A stretch of DNA of 40,539 nucleotides from an uncultured Fidelibacterota bacterium. GTDB taxonomy: Bacteria > Fidelibacterota > UBA8477 > JABMPR01. Positions 27,434-35,422 of this stretch are shown here, one piece after another (the stretch's first letter is position 1; the number at the start of each line of letters is the position of its first letter). Made by a program: the position numbers and the translations under genes. Location of the stretch: the NCBI GenBank assembly GCA_937888365.1, contig CALBFA010000019.1, positions 1 to 40,539 of the forward strand. Direction: 5' to 3'. The notes beneath the pieces are model-generated. The model made no database searches and was not told where the DNA came from. It saw nothing but the letters and a program-made list of their open reading frames with translations.

Positions 27434-28357
27434 TTAATCAAGATCTAATAATGCTTTTATATAAAGTGTTGGATTAAAATAGTCCATATCGCTCGCTTTT
27501 TCACCGAGTCCAACATAGCGAACCGGGATGTCTAATTTGTTATGGATGGCTAAAGCGATGCCGCCTTTGGCAGTGCCGTCAAGTTTTGTCAGGAACAAAT
27601 GGTCAATGGGTGTCGATTTTGAAAATTCTTCGGCTTGGTGTAATCCGTTCTGACCCGTTGTTGCATCAATGACGAGAATAGTTTCATGAGGTGCATCGGT
27701 GAAAACTTTTTTGACAACTCGATGAACTTTTTCGAGCTCGTCCATGAGATGTGTCTGCGTATGCAATCGTCCAGCCGTATCAATGATAACGACATCAATA
27801 TTTCGCGTTTTCGCCGAGACTAATGCATCATAAACAACGGATGCTGGATGTGTAGCAGCTTGATTTTTAATAATTTCTACACCGGCGCGTTCCGACCAAA
27901 TTGTGAGCTGTTCGAGAGCCGCCGCTCGGAAGGTGTCACCTGCAACAAGAAGAACTGATTTCCCTTCATTTGCATAGAGTGTCGCTAATTTACCGATGGA
28001 GGTTGTCTTACCTGAGCCGTTTACACCTACGACTAAAACAACTTTTGTGCCATGAACATTAACTTCTTTGATGTTTGTTTTCTCTAGTTTTTGGATAAGT
28101 TTTTTCTGCAAATATTCTAAAACATTTTTGGAGGTCACGGGTGTTGATATTGGAAAATGTTTGCTGACATCTTCGATTAATTCCATGGCTAAATCCATAC
28201 CCAAATCAGCTTCTATAAGAAGCGCTTCTAGCGTGTCGAGAATTTCTTCTGACATAGGAATTTGGCCTGTAAAGAGTTTGCCCAAACCCGATTTCATCTG
28301 TGTTCGAGTTTTGCTTAACCCTTTTTTAAATTTGGAAAACACGGAATCAAGAATCAT
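27434..28357 (-). CDS. ftsY: Signal recognition particle receptor FtsY
   Basis: 307 residues, an almost minimal NG-domain form without the long acidic A domain of E. coli FtsY. The four-helix N domain (about 1-100) is followed by the SRP-type GTPase: GVNGSGKT (111-118), DTFRAAA (141-147), DTAGR (193-197) and TKLDGTAKGG near 257. It docks ribosome-SRP complexes at the membrane. Its start lies 11 bp inside pgsA, so the two are translationally coupled. Confidence 0.97.
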   Translation of the reverse strand: MILDSVFSKFKKGLSKTRTQMKSGLGKLFTGQIPMSEEILDTLEALLIEADLGMDLAMELIEDVSKHFPISTPVTSKNVLEYLQKKLIQKLEKTNIKEVNVHGTKVVLVVGVNGSGKTTSIGKLATLYANEGKSVLLVAGDTFRAAALEQLTIWSERAGVEIIKNQAATHPASVVYDALVSAKTRNIDVVIIDTAGRLHTQTHLMDELEKVHRVVKKVFTDAPHETILVIDATTGQNGLHQAEEFSKSTPIDHLFLTKLDGTAKGGIALAIHNKLDIPVRYVGLGEKASDMDYFNPTLYIKALLDLD

Positions 28358-28949
28358 GTTTTTTAATATCTACTTTATAATAATTAAAATATAAACGCAT
28401 GTAAAATATCCAAGAGACGAGGGCAAATCCTACGGACAATCCCAGAATAATTTTGTCATAAGGGTGCACTTTCAAAAGTGCCAAAATAACAGCAATAGTC
28501 ATAATAAATATTGACCATTTTCCTGTCTTATTGGCGTTTAAATCGCGTTTTGTCTTACGTGTTACAATGAGTCCAATCCCTGCGATTAATACATCACGAA
28601 TAATAATGAAATATATAAACCAGGCTGGGATTCGGTCTGCAAATGGTTTAGAAAATAATAGAACTGCAATAATGACGACTTTATCTGCAATGGGATCAAG
28701 CATTTTTCCAACGCGACTGACTTCGTGGTAGGTTCGTGCGATTCTGCCATCTAAATAATCGGAAAATATAGCAAGTGTGATCCAAAATACGGCATAAGGC
28801 GGAAAATGGGAAATTTTGCCATCCCAATTATTAAGCAAAATAATGATGGGAATCGCCATCAATGCACGACTTAGGGACACTAGATTCGCAAATGTTAGAA
28901 AACCTTTGGCTTGCTCAATTTTTTCTTTTGTTTTTGTTTTTTTATCCAA
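28347..28949 (-). CDS. pgsA: CDP-diacylglycerol-glycerol-3-phosphate 3-phosphatidyltransferase
   Basis: A 200-residue membrane enzyme with the full CDP-alcohol phosphotransferase motif: D64, D67-G68, A71-R72, G81, D85, D89. It forms phosphatidylglycerol phosphate from CDP-diacylglycerol. The start is TTG at 28949, overlapping the stop of the preceding ATPase (TTGGATAA); the next in-frame ATG would remove part of the conserved first helix. The N-terminal ~15 residues are highly charged (DKKTKTKEK). PgsA fits better than phosphatidylserine synthase by size and N-terminal sequence. Confidence 0.87.
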   Translation of the reverse strand: MDKKTKTKEKIEQAKGFLTFANLVSLSRALMAIPIIILLNNWDGKISHFPPYAVFWITLAIFSDYLDGRIARTYHEVSRVGKMLDPIADKVVIIAVLLFSKPFADRIPAWFIYFIIIRDVLIAGIGLIVTRKTKRDLNANKTGKWSIFIMTIAVILALLKVHPYDKIILGLSVGFALVSWIFYMRLYFNYYKVDIKKHDS

Positions 28950-29583
28950 TGAATTGATCCAATAATGACGTTTTTTTTACGTCCTCCGTCGATTGCGAAT
29001 ACAGCAATGTACCATTTTCAAAAGCACAAACATGTTGGGAAGCATCCATAATGGTTTTGTCATGTGAAATAATGATGAGTTCGTTTCCCATGGCGGAAAA
29101 TGTATTGATTTTGTTTAGAAGCACTAATGATTCTTTAAGCCCGAGTCCAATAGTTGGTTCATCGAGGATAATATGTTTTTTGTGGCTATAAAATGCAAAA
29201 GCCAGCATAATGCGACGCAATTCTCCACCACTCATGAGTGCCATAGGAAAATCCATAAACTCATCATTTGGTGGCAGCGCCAAATCACTAAGTTCTGATG
29301 CAAATTTTTCCCGAATAAAGTCATGCTCAAATAGATATTTTATTTGTTCATTTATAGTTTGAGCAAAAAGGAATTGTTCGGCAAATTGCGGGATATATTG
29401 CCACTTTATACCATGATTTTTCTTATGAAATAATCCTGCTAAATGTTTTGCCCACGTGGATTTTCCGGATCCGTTATTCCCTACTATATTTAAAATTTGG
29501 ATGCCATCCAATAGAAGTTCAGGAATGTCTAAAGCAAATTTAGCGTCTTGTTTGTATTGAAATTTTAGTGAAGGAAGATGCAA
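28942..29583 (-). CDS. ECF-type ABC ATPase A (altered D-loop)
   Basis: A 213-residue ABC ATPase. Walker A is GNNGSGKS (35-42), the Q-loop glutamine is Q66 in IPQFAEQFLF, the signature is MSGGE (117-121), Walker B ends D141-E142, and the switch histidine is H174. The D-loop, normally SGLD or AGLD, reads IGLG, with G148 in place of aspartate. The segment around Q66 has the spacing of energy-coupling-factor ATPases. The start is TTG with AGGGA upstream, 9 bp after the partner ATPase stop. No membrane component is nearby; the substrate is unknown. Confidence 0.8.
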   Translation of the reverse strand: MHLPSLKFQYKQDAKFALDIPELLLDGIQILNIVGNNGSGKSTWAKHLAGLFHKKNHGIKWQYIPQFAEQFLFAQTINEQIKYLFEHDFIREKFASELSDLALPPNDEFMDFPMALMSGGELRRIMLAFAFYSHKKHIILDEPTIGLGLKESLVLLNKINTFSAMGNELIIISHDKTIMDASQHVCAFENGTLLYSQSTEDVKKTSLLDQFIG

Positions 29584-29592
29584 TTTTAGTCC

Positions 29593-30216
29593 CTAGCGAT
29601 TCAGCAATTCCAGGTGTCGAAATGGCCAAGGATTTGACGCATTATTCCCAGTCGTAATAAGAATTGTTTTTCCATTTTCAAGCTCGTATTGCATGCGATT
29701 TTTTAACAAATCTAAATTTATTTTATCCAGATATGCTGCGGGTTCGTCGCAAAGCAAAAGATCTGAATTTGAGGCAAAAAAACTGGCACATGCAACGCGT
29801 TGTATCTCGCCACCGGATAGTTCATTGAAATGCTTATTAAGCAATGATTTAATGTTAAAATCGTTTAGAATTGATTGAATATTTGCATCCTCTAAAAGAC
29901 CTGATAATAAAAATTCTTTTTCGACGGATTGCTCTAAAAAATAGTCTGATACTCGCTGCGGTAAATAAGACAAATTTACTTTTTCCGCAATATTAATAGC
30001 TAATTTGCGAACGTTATTCCCATCAATATAAAGTTCACCTTTATCAAATTGTTGCAGTCCGCACAGCATTTTTAAAAGGGTCGTTTTCCCTGATCCACTT
30101 TCCCCTATTAAAACAAGCGCTTTGCCTTTGGGCAAAGAAAATGAAAAGTCATTAAATAAATGCTTTTCATAATTTCCCCAAGTAAATCGATGGGAAAGAT
30201 GTTCAACCTGAATCAT
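29593..30216 (-). CDS. ECF-type ABC ATPase B (lacks switch histidine)
   Basis: A 207-residue ABC ATPase. Walker A is GESGSGKT (38-45), Q-loop Q87, signature LSGGE (133-137), Walker B D157-E158 and an intact D-loop aspartate D164. The H-loop position, usually THD, reads TTGNN with G190 in place of the histidine. It begins 6 bp after the polyprenyl synthase stop. It and the following ATPase most likely form a heterodimer such as EcfA1/EcfA2. Neither a T-component nor an S-component is seen in this window. Confidence 0.8.
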   Translation of the reverse strand: MIQVEHLSHRFTWGNYEKHLFNDFSFSLPKGKALVLIGESGSGKTTLLKMLCGLQQFDKGELYIDGNNVRKLAINIAEKVNLSYLPQRVSDYFLEQSVEKEFLLSGLLEDANIQSILNDFNIKSLLNKHFNELSGGEIQRVACASFFASNSDLLLCDEPAAYLDKINLDLLKNRMQYELENGKTILITTGNNASNPWPFRHLELLNR

Positions 30217-30222
30217 GAATAA

Positions 30223-31200
30223 TTACTTTTGTCTCTGAATATTAAATGCGACGAATTGAGTCAAAGAATCCTTCACAGATGAATCCTCAAACATATTGAG
30301 AGATTCAACGGCTTTTTGGCTAAAATTCTCCAACATTTGTTTTGTATAATCAAGTCCACCTGACGATTTTATTGTATCTAATACTTCTTTTTGAGCTTTC
30401 TTGTCGTCCATTTTTCGCCATGAACGTTTCAATTTTTGAGCTTCTTTTTTATTCATTTGATTAAATGTGTAAATAAGCGGAAGCGTCACCATATTATGTT
30501 TTACATCGAGACCTACTGGTTTTCCCACCGTGGCAGCACGTCCTTCGAAATCAAACAAGTCGTCCTTGATTTGAAAAGCGATTCCAAAATTTTTGCCAAA
30601 TGCGTTCAAGGCAGCCCAGGCTTTGGGGTCGTCTGAAGTTGACATAATACCAAGTTGACATGCGCTTGCAACAAGACTCGCTGTTTTGTCATCAATCATA
30701 TTATAATAGGCTTCTTCCGTCATAGTATCGGATTTGGCACGATCAATTTGATCAATTTCGCCGGTAACCAGACGATTGGCTGTATGTGACAATAGTTTCA
30801 AAGCTTCGGGATTTTCCAAATTCACCATATTAATAAGCGCTTTACTAAATAGGTAATCACCTATTAAAATAGATATTTTATTGCGCCAAATTGAATTAAT
30901 GCTCGGTAATCCGCGTCGTGTTTCCGCCTCGTCAACGACATCATCATGAATGAGCGTTGCAGTATGTAATACCTCTATTAAGCTTGCGGAAGTATAGGTC
31001 TGATCGGTGCATTCGCCTCCTAGTTTTGCCGCGAGCACGAGCAGCATAGGGCGCATTTTTTTGCCTTTGTGGGCCACCATATATTTCATGACTTGATTGA
31101 TAAGAAATACGTGGGATTTTAGTGATTCTTCAAATACACGTTCAAAGGTTATCATCTCCGCATGAATAGGTTTAAGCAAGTCATTAATCGAAATATTCAT
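30223..31200 (-). CDS. ispB: Long-chain trans-polyprenyl diphosphate synthase
   Basis: 325 residues. The first aspartate-rich motif is DDVVD (86-90) followed by RRG, and the second is DDLFD (213-217). The residues four and five before the first motif are T82 and A81, small side chains that leave room for a long product, so an octaprenyl-like chain for a quinone is likelier than farnesyl or geranylgeranyl. The exact chain length cannot be read. The start overlaps the tatC stop by 4 bp (ATGA). Confidence 0.88.
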   Translation of the reverse strand: MNISINDLLKPIHAEMITFERVFEESLKSHVFLINQVMKYMVAHKGKKMRPMLLVLAAKLGGECTDQTYTSASLIEVLHTATLIHDDVVDEAETRRGLPSINSIWRNKISILIGDYLFSKALINMVNLENPEALKLLSHTANRLVTGEIDQIDRAKSDTMTEEAYYNMIDDKTASLVASACQLGIMSTSDDPKAWAALNAFGKNFGIAFQIKDDLFDFEGRAATVGKPVGLDVKHNMVTLPLIYTFNQMNKKEAQKLKRSWRKMDDKKAQKEVLDTIKSSGGLDYTKQMLENFSQKAVESLNMFEDSSVKDSLTQFVAFNIQRQK

Positions 31201-31961
31201 GATGTTATTTTTTCCAACTCATTCGATGTGTCTTTACTCGATTTTACAAATTTAGCAACCCAAATCCCAACTTCATAAAGAATGATCATGGGGATTGCCA
31301 CACCCAGCATCGTAAATGGATCCGCTGGCGTAAAAATAGCTGATAGCAATAAAATTATTAGCGTCGAGAAACGACGCCCATTCTGCAACATCTCAGCGGA
31401 AACAAGTCCCAACTTTGCTAAAATATAGATGAGGATTGGCAACTCAAAAGCGACTCCCGTAAATAGGATAAGCATCGTTATATAGGACAAGTAATCAGCA
31501 AGTGTTACATAATTTACGAGGCCTGGAAGACCATGATTAAGAACTGCAAAAAAAGTTAGTGACATCGGTATCATAATAAAATATGAAAATGCTGCGCCCA
31601 GCGTAAAATTAATCATCGTAGTACCGACAAATACAGGGACATAGCGTTTTTCTTCTTTGAGCAAACCTGGAGCGATAAAGCTCCAAATCTGATACGCAAT
31701 TACGGGGATGCTAAATGCAATGCCCGCCATTATGGAGACTTTCATTTTCGCCATAAATACACCTAATATCGTTGTATTTAATAACTCGAGTGGTGGTTCC
31801 GTATTTTTTATTGGCAATGAAAGGAAATCTATAAGTTTATTTGAAAAAATAAATCCAATTATGGCAAAAGCCAGAATACTCGCAAAAGATTTTATTAAGT
31901 GCCATCTGAGCGCTTCCAGATGATCTAAAATTGGCATGTCTTGTGATTTTTCCTTGGGCAT
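31197..31961 (-). CDS. tatC: Twin-arginine translocase subunit TatC
   Basis: A 254-residue six-helix membrane protein. The cytoplasmic N-terminus has LDHLEALRWHLIKS, the signal-peptide-binding HLxELR region, and FELPILIYILAKLGLVS marks helix 4. TatC recognises RR signal peptides for export of folded proteins. tatA/tatB are not in the window. AGGA precedes the ATG by about 5 nt. Confidence 0.95.
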   Translation of the reverse strand: MPKEKSQDMPILDHLEALRWHLIKSFASILAFAIIGFIFSNKLIDFLSLPIKNTEPPLELLNTTILGVFMAKMKVSIMAGIAFSIPVIAYQIWSFIAPGLLKEEKRYVPVFVGTTMINFTLGAAFSYFIMIPMSLTFFAVLNHGLPGLVNYVTLADYLSYITMLILFTGVAFELPILIYILAKLGLVSAEMLQNGRRFSTLIILLLSAIFTPADPFTMLGVAIPMIILYEVGIWVAKFVKSSKDTSNELEKITS

Positions 31962-31981
31962 ATAATCCTAAAATAGTCCTG

Positions 31982-31989
31982 CAAATATA
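31982..31989 (-). promoter_or_regulatory. TAnnTTTG-type -7 element before tatC
   Basis: The minus strand reads TATATTTG, 20 nt before the tatC ATG, in the 43-bp gap after meaB. It matches the Bacteroidota -7 box exactly, but no TTG occurs 19-21 nt upstream, so it is a weak candidate for an internal promoter of tatC-ispB-ABC-pgsA-ftsY. Confidence 0.35.
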
Positions 31990-32004
31990 GGGTGCAACTT
32001 GATT

Positions 32005-32946
32005 TTATTGTGGTTTGTCGATTTCTTTCAGTACTTTAATTATCTCATTGCTGGTTAAGGTATTATCAAAGTTAGAAAGATATTGATCCAAATATTGTTT
32101 TCTCAGTGCTGTCCAAAATTCATCCAAAATTAATGTATTTAATAATGATTGAATTTTAGAAGATATTCGATTCAAACGATTTTTTTCCAGCGTCTTAGAT
32201 GACTTTAAATATTGATAATGCATATTAATATTACGATACAAATCTTCAATGCCTTCGTTCGTTAAGGTACTTGTTTTCGATATAGTTGGGATCCAGTTTT
32301 CGGATCCATGAAACCGCATTTCAATCATATTTTGAACTTGAACAAACGCTTGATTTGATCCATCTCTATCAGCTTTATTGATGGTAAATATGTCGGCAAT
32401 TTCCGTAAGTCCCGCTTTCATCGCTTGAATATCGTCTCCGTTTTCAGGCACGAGTACAACAATAGTTGTGTCGGCAGCTTTGGCCACATCAAGTTCAACT
32501 TGTCCAACACCGACGGTCTCAAAAACGATGATATCAAAACCTGCGATATCCATAATATCGGCGCTCTCTTGGGCTTTATCGGCCAAACCGCCGAGGTTAC
32601 CACGTGTCGCCATACTTCGTATAAAAACACCTTTGTCCTTATGATGCCTTAACATACGTATGCGATCACCGAGAATTGCGCCTCCTGTAAATGGACTCGT
32701 CGGATCGATGCTTATAATACCGACTGTTTTCTCCTCTTGACGCCAAATACTGATAAGGGCATCCAAAAGTGAGCTTTTGCCAGCCCCTGGTGAGCCTGTT
32801 ATACCGACTCTATGAGCATGACCAATATGTCCATAAATAGCTTTATTTAAAGCTTCAGGAATAACAGCGCTATTCTCAACAATGGAAAGCGCCCGGCTAA
32901 TGGCCAGGCGCTTTCCATTGAGAAGGTCTTCTAAATTAAAATTCAT
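32005..32946 (-). CDS. meaB: MeaB/ArgK-type G3E GTPase (methylmalonyl-CoA mutase chaperone)
   Basis: A 313-residue P-loop GTPase: Walker A GITGSPGAGKSS (48-59), switch region ETVGVGQVELDVAKAADT, and the base-specificity motif NKAD. It matches MeaB, which guards adenosylcobalamin loading of methylmalonyl-CoA mutase. No mutase gene lies in this window. It begins 6 bp after the crp-family gene, which could place cofactor management under that regulator. Confidence 0.92.
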   Translation of the reverse strand: MNFNLEDLLNGKRLAISRALSIVENSAVIPEALNKAIYGHIGHAHRVGITGSPGAGKSSLLDALISIWRQEEKTVGIISIDPTSPFTGGAILGDRIRMLRHHKDKGVFIRSMATRGNLGGLADKAQESADIMDIAGFDIIVFETVGVGQVELDVAKAADTTIVVLVPENGDDIQAMKAGLTEIADIFTINKADRDGSNQAFVQVQNMIEMRFHGSENWIPTISKTSTLTNEGIEDLYRNINMHYQYLKSSKTLEKNRLNRISSKIQSLLNTLILDEFWTALRKQYLDQYLSNFDNTLTSNEIIKVLKEIDKPQ

Positions 32947-32952
32947 CGAAAA

Positions 32953-33663
32953 CTATTTATTGGCTCCGGTTTGAAATTTTTCTCTAAATTTTTCATAATC
33001 GAGTATAACGACTTTTTGCATATCGCGCTCAATCCAATTTTTTACTTCGAGTTTTTTCATCATTCGGGAAACCGTTTCTCGCGTTGTTCCCATAATATTG
33101 GCTAAATCTTGCTGGCTCGGTAAAAAACTAATCGTGACTCTTCCTTGAATTCGAACGCCATGCTGCTCTGCAAGCTCAAGTAGTATCGAAGCAAGTTTCC
33201 CTTCGGCGTCGCTTAAAGTTAGAAATTCAATATGCTGATCTGATCGCCTCAATCTTTGCGCTAACTCGCGTAAGAGTGCAATCGAAATTGAAGGATGTTT
33301 TTCGAGCATATCCAGGAAATCATTTCGGTTAATGGAGTTCACGATTGTTTTTTCCATTGCAATGACATTAGCAGACCGCGCTTCTCCATCGAGTAACGAT
33401 AGTTCACCAAAAAAATCACCTTCATATAGAAAGGCCAATATCGCTTCTCTACCATCTTCTGATAGCCGCGTTACTTTAACGCTTCCTTCATCAATAATAA
33501 AAAAACTATCACCTTTCTCCTCTTCAATAAGAATAACTTGATCTTTTTGAAAACTTTTGAGCTGACATAAAAGTGTTAATTTTTCCAGCACTTCATCTCT
33601 GAGTTCGGAAAATAAAGGAACCATTTTTAATGCTTCTAAGGCATGGTTTTCTTCATTTGACAT
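32953..33663 (-). CDS. Crp/Fnr-family transcriptional regulator
   Basis: 236 residues: a cyclic-nucleotide-binding domain (about 10-125), a dimer helix, and a winged HTH (about 160-225). The phosphate-binding cassette keeps G86-E87-L88 and R96-S97 (FFGELSLLDGEARSA), so it may bind a cyclic nucleotide. The FNR-type cysteine cluster is absent. The recognition helix GTTRETVSRMMKKL has the R-E-x3-R arrangement of E. coli CRP rather than the E-x2-S-R of FNR, which suggests TGTGA-like half-sites. It heads the longest minus-strand run and has repeats in its upstream region. Confidence 0.92.
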   Translation of the reverse strand: MSNEENHALEALKMVPLFSELRDEVLEKLTLLCQLKSFQKDQVILIEEEKGDSFFIIDEGSVKVTRLSEDGREAILAFLYEGDFFGELSLLDGEARSANVIAMEKTIVNSINRNDFLDMLEKHPSISIALLRELAQRLRRSDQHIEFLTLSDAEGKLASILLELAEQHGVRIQGRVTISFLPSQQDLANIMGTTRETVSRMMKKLEVKNWIERDMQKVVILDYEKFREKFQTGANK

Positions 33664-33690
33664 GAGTTACATTCTCCTTGAATTTGGTAA

Positions 33691-33769
33691 GCAATTTAAA
33701 ATTTGCACTCTTTTTCATAATTAGTGATATAGTAATCTGATTTTAAAGAGTGTCCATAGTTAAGAGTGT
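33691..33769 (-). promoter_or_regulatory. Repeat-rich upstream region of the crp-family gene
   Basis: Three features lie 28-106 nt upstream of the regulator's ATG. There is an imperfect palindrome GCAATTTAAAATTTGC (33691-33706). AAGAGTGT occurs as two direct copies (33746-33753 and 33762-33769), spaced 16 nt. A third, inverted CACTCTT lies at 33706-33712. They are candidate operator sites, possibly autoregulatory. No clean CRP or FNR consensus site was found. Confidence 0.35.
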
Positions 33770-33880
33770 GGAAAAAGAGCAAAATGTAGTCCCCTTTTTC
33801 AAAAGAATTAGTTGGATAAATTGATTCTTTTAACACAATAATCACGACTATTTTTGATTTAGAATAATTTCATATTCTAT

Positions 33881-33909
33881 TTGACACCCGATAGGCGTAC
33901 GTTTATATT
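33881..33909 (+). promoter_or_regulatory. Promoter of rpsT
   Basis: TTGACA (33881-33886), a 17-nt spacer, and TATATT (33904-33909) give a near-perfect classical sigma-70 promoter. The same bases also read TTTG (33880-33883), 20 nt, TATATTCG (33904-33911), one mismatch from the Bacteroidota form. The predicted start leaves a leader of about 25 nt with AAAGGAG just before the ATG. Confidence 0.85.
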
Positions 33910-33941
33910 CGCGCGCATTTTTGATAGATTAAAGGAGTCAT

Positions 33942-34196
33942 ATGCCCGTAAAAAAAACTATAGCCAAAAGAATTCGTCAAGCCGAGAAAGCCAGAGTTCG
34001 AAATAAGCATTACAATTCAACGATGAAAACAGCCATAAAATTTGTGCTCTCATCAACTGAAAAAGAAACAGCCGAAAAACTTGGTATTGCTGCACATTCT
34101 GTAATAGACAGTATTGCAAACAAAGGTATTATTCATAAAAATAAAGCCGCAAACCAAAAATCAAAAGTCTCAAGATTTATTAATAAATTAAGCTAA
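33942..34196 (+). CDS. rpsT: 30S ribosomal protein S20
   Basis: An 84-residue, lysine-rich helical protein: KKTIAKRIRQAEKARVRNKH at the start and a NKGIIHKNKAANQKSKVSRF ending, both typical of S20. It binds 16S rRNA early in small-subunit assembly. It is transcribed alone from a strong promoter, has a strong Shine-Dalgarno sequence (AAAGGAG) and ends at a hairpin terminator. Confidence 0.96.
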   Translation: MPVKKTIAKRIRQAEKARVRNKHYNSTMKTAIKFVLSSTEKETAEKLGIAAHSVIDSIANKGIIHKNKAANQKSKVSRFINKLS

Positions 34197-34218
34197 GCTT
34201 TTTCTGTTAAAATTCTAT

Positions 34219-34243
34219 AAAAAGTCCGTTAGTCGGACTTTTT
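34219..34243. terminator. Bidirectional terminator between rpsT and the DDAH-like gene
   Basis: AAAAAGTCCG-TTAGT-CGGACTTTTT is a 10-bp perfect stem with a 5-nt loop. Because the stem ends in A5/T5, a T-run follows the GC core on either strand, so it can serve both the rpsT transcript (23 bp after its stop) and the converging minus-strand gene (51 bp after its stop). Confidence 0.85.
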
Positions 34244-34293
34244 GTGTTTTAAATATTTCCAAACATAAATTTAAATATCGTCTTTAAAAATGA

Positions 34294-35226
34294 TTAATTA
34301 TAAATCTCATTCGTGAGGCAATGCACCGAACCACCTGCGAAGCGAAAATATCTTAGGGGTGCAATAAGTCTGCTGACACCTAATTTTTCAAGGCGTTCCT
34401 CAACGCCAGGGGTTGCAAACTTACTACTGCTTACCATAATACCAGGTGATATAAGTGCGTTTACCGCATACGTGCCTAACTCTTTTCCTGTACCTGAAGA
34501 ATCAATAGCTTCGATATCAATCACTTCAATATTGAGTCTCTTTAACTCGGCGTAGCTTTTCGGGTTGACAGAATCTTTCGCTATAATAAGTGCCACCAAT
34601 TTATTGTCTTTATTCACAACGGGTGTAAATAAAGTATCCAAGTGATACCCTTCCGAATCGATTAATAGTGTCTTGTCAGGTTTCATAATTTCGTTTATAA
34701 ATTCATGCCCTTTTCTATTGGATCGTGAAAGTCCACCAAAATAATAACTACCATCGATGGTTTCCAGATAGTTAATATCTCCGCCTTCAATAAAACCACC
34801 TTCGGGAACCATCACGACGGTTTTGTCAAATTTTTCTTGCATCAATCGTGCGGAAAATTCACCTTCAAAAGCCCGATCAGGGACAGAGAAACGTGATTTT
34901 ATCCAAATACCTTTGTACATAATACCAGAATCTCGTATAAACACTGCGTCATGATATAAGCTATCCGGCTTATTCAATTCAGCAGGAAAAGGAACAATAT
35001 GAAGATGGAAATTTGCTAAAAGCAGTGTGTTAATAAAATTTAACCAATCATTTTTTAATACCTCTTGATCAGGTCTAATATTATTTTTACTCGCATAAAC
35101 AGTCGCATAATTGACACTGTTTTCGCATTCTCCTTTATGGACAGGATAGCCATCATACCACATTCCTTTAACGTCGTTCGTCCTTGGCGGTAATCCCATT
35201 ACTATTACTTCGCGAGCATTTTTCAT
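34294..35226 (-). CDS. DDAH/arginine deiminase-superfamily amidinohydrolase
   Basis: 310 residues with the guanidino-group-modifying fold. Likely catalytic residues are H195 (GYHLDTLFTPV) and C303 (GGSVHCLTNE); substrate-binding acidic residues lie in HDAVFIRDSG (D93, D99) and EGGFIEGGD (142-150). This pattern fits dimethylarginine dimethylaminohydrolase-like enzymes, which release citrulline through a cysteine adduct. Arginine deiminase or an amidinotransferase is less likely given the length and C-terminal HCLTNE. AAGGAA lies about 5 nt before the ATG. It is a single gene, convergent with rpsT; no other arginine genes are nearby. Confidence 0.75.
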   Translation of the reverse strand: MKNAREVIVMGLPPRTNDVKGMWYDGYPVHKGECENSVNYATVYASKNNIRPDQEVLKNDWLNFINTLLLANFHLHIVPFPAELNKPDSLYHDAVFIRDSGIMYKGIWIKSRFSVPDRAFEGEFSARLMQEKFDKTVVMVPEGGFIEGGDINYLETIDGSYYFGGLSRSNRKGHEFINEIMKPDKTLLIDSEGYHLDTLFTPVVNKDNKLVALIIAKDSVNPKSYAELKRLNIEVIDIEAIDSSGTGKELGTYAVNALISPGIMVSSSKFATPGVEERLEKLGVSRLIAPLRYFRFAGGSVHCLTNEIYN

Positions 35227-35422
35227 TCAATTTCCTTATTTAAATTCATTGTATTCAATTGTTCCCAACCTACAGCAAAGAGCTTACCATTTTAGTTATG
35301 ATGGTTTTCATAACAAACGTTTTGATTAAAAGAATAATTTCTCTTATTTCAACTTAGGTTTTATGTGCAAATATTTATTATTTTGGGGATGCCTGAAGCC
35401 TTTAAGTGTTTATATTAGTCTC

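Noticed and set aside
28068-28394. 108-codon plus-strand frame antisense to ftsY
   Set aside because: Mirror of the FtsY N domain; no independent support.
35295-35314. GTTATG-N8-CATAAC inverted repeat between the DDAH-like and UVR genes
   Set aside because: A 6-bp AT-rich arm with an 8-nt gap is easily expected by chance in this AT-rich spacer, and no second copy was seen.
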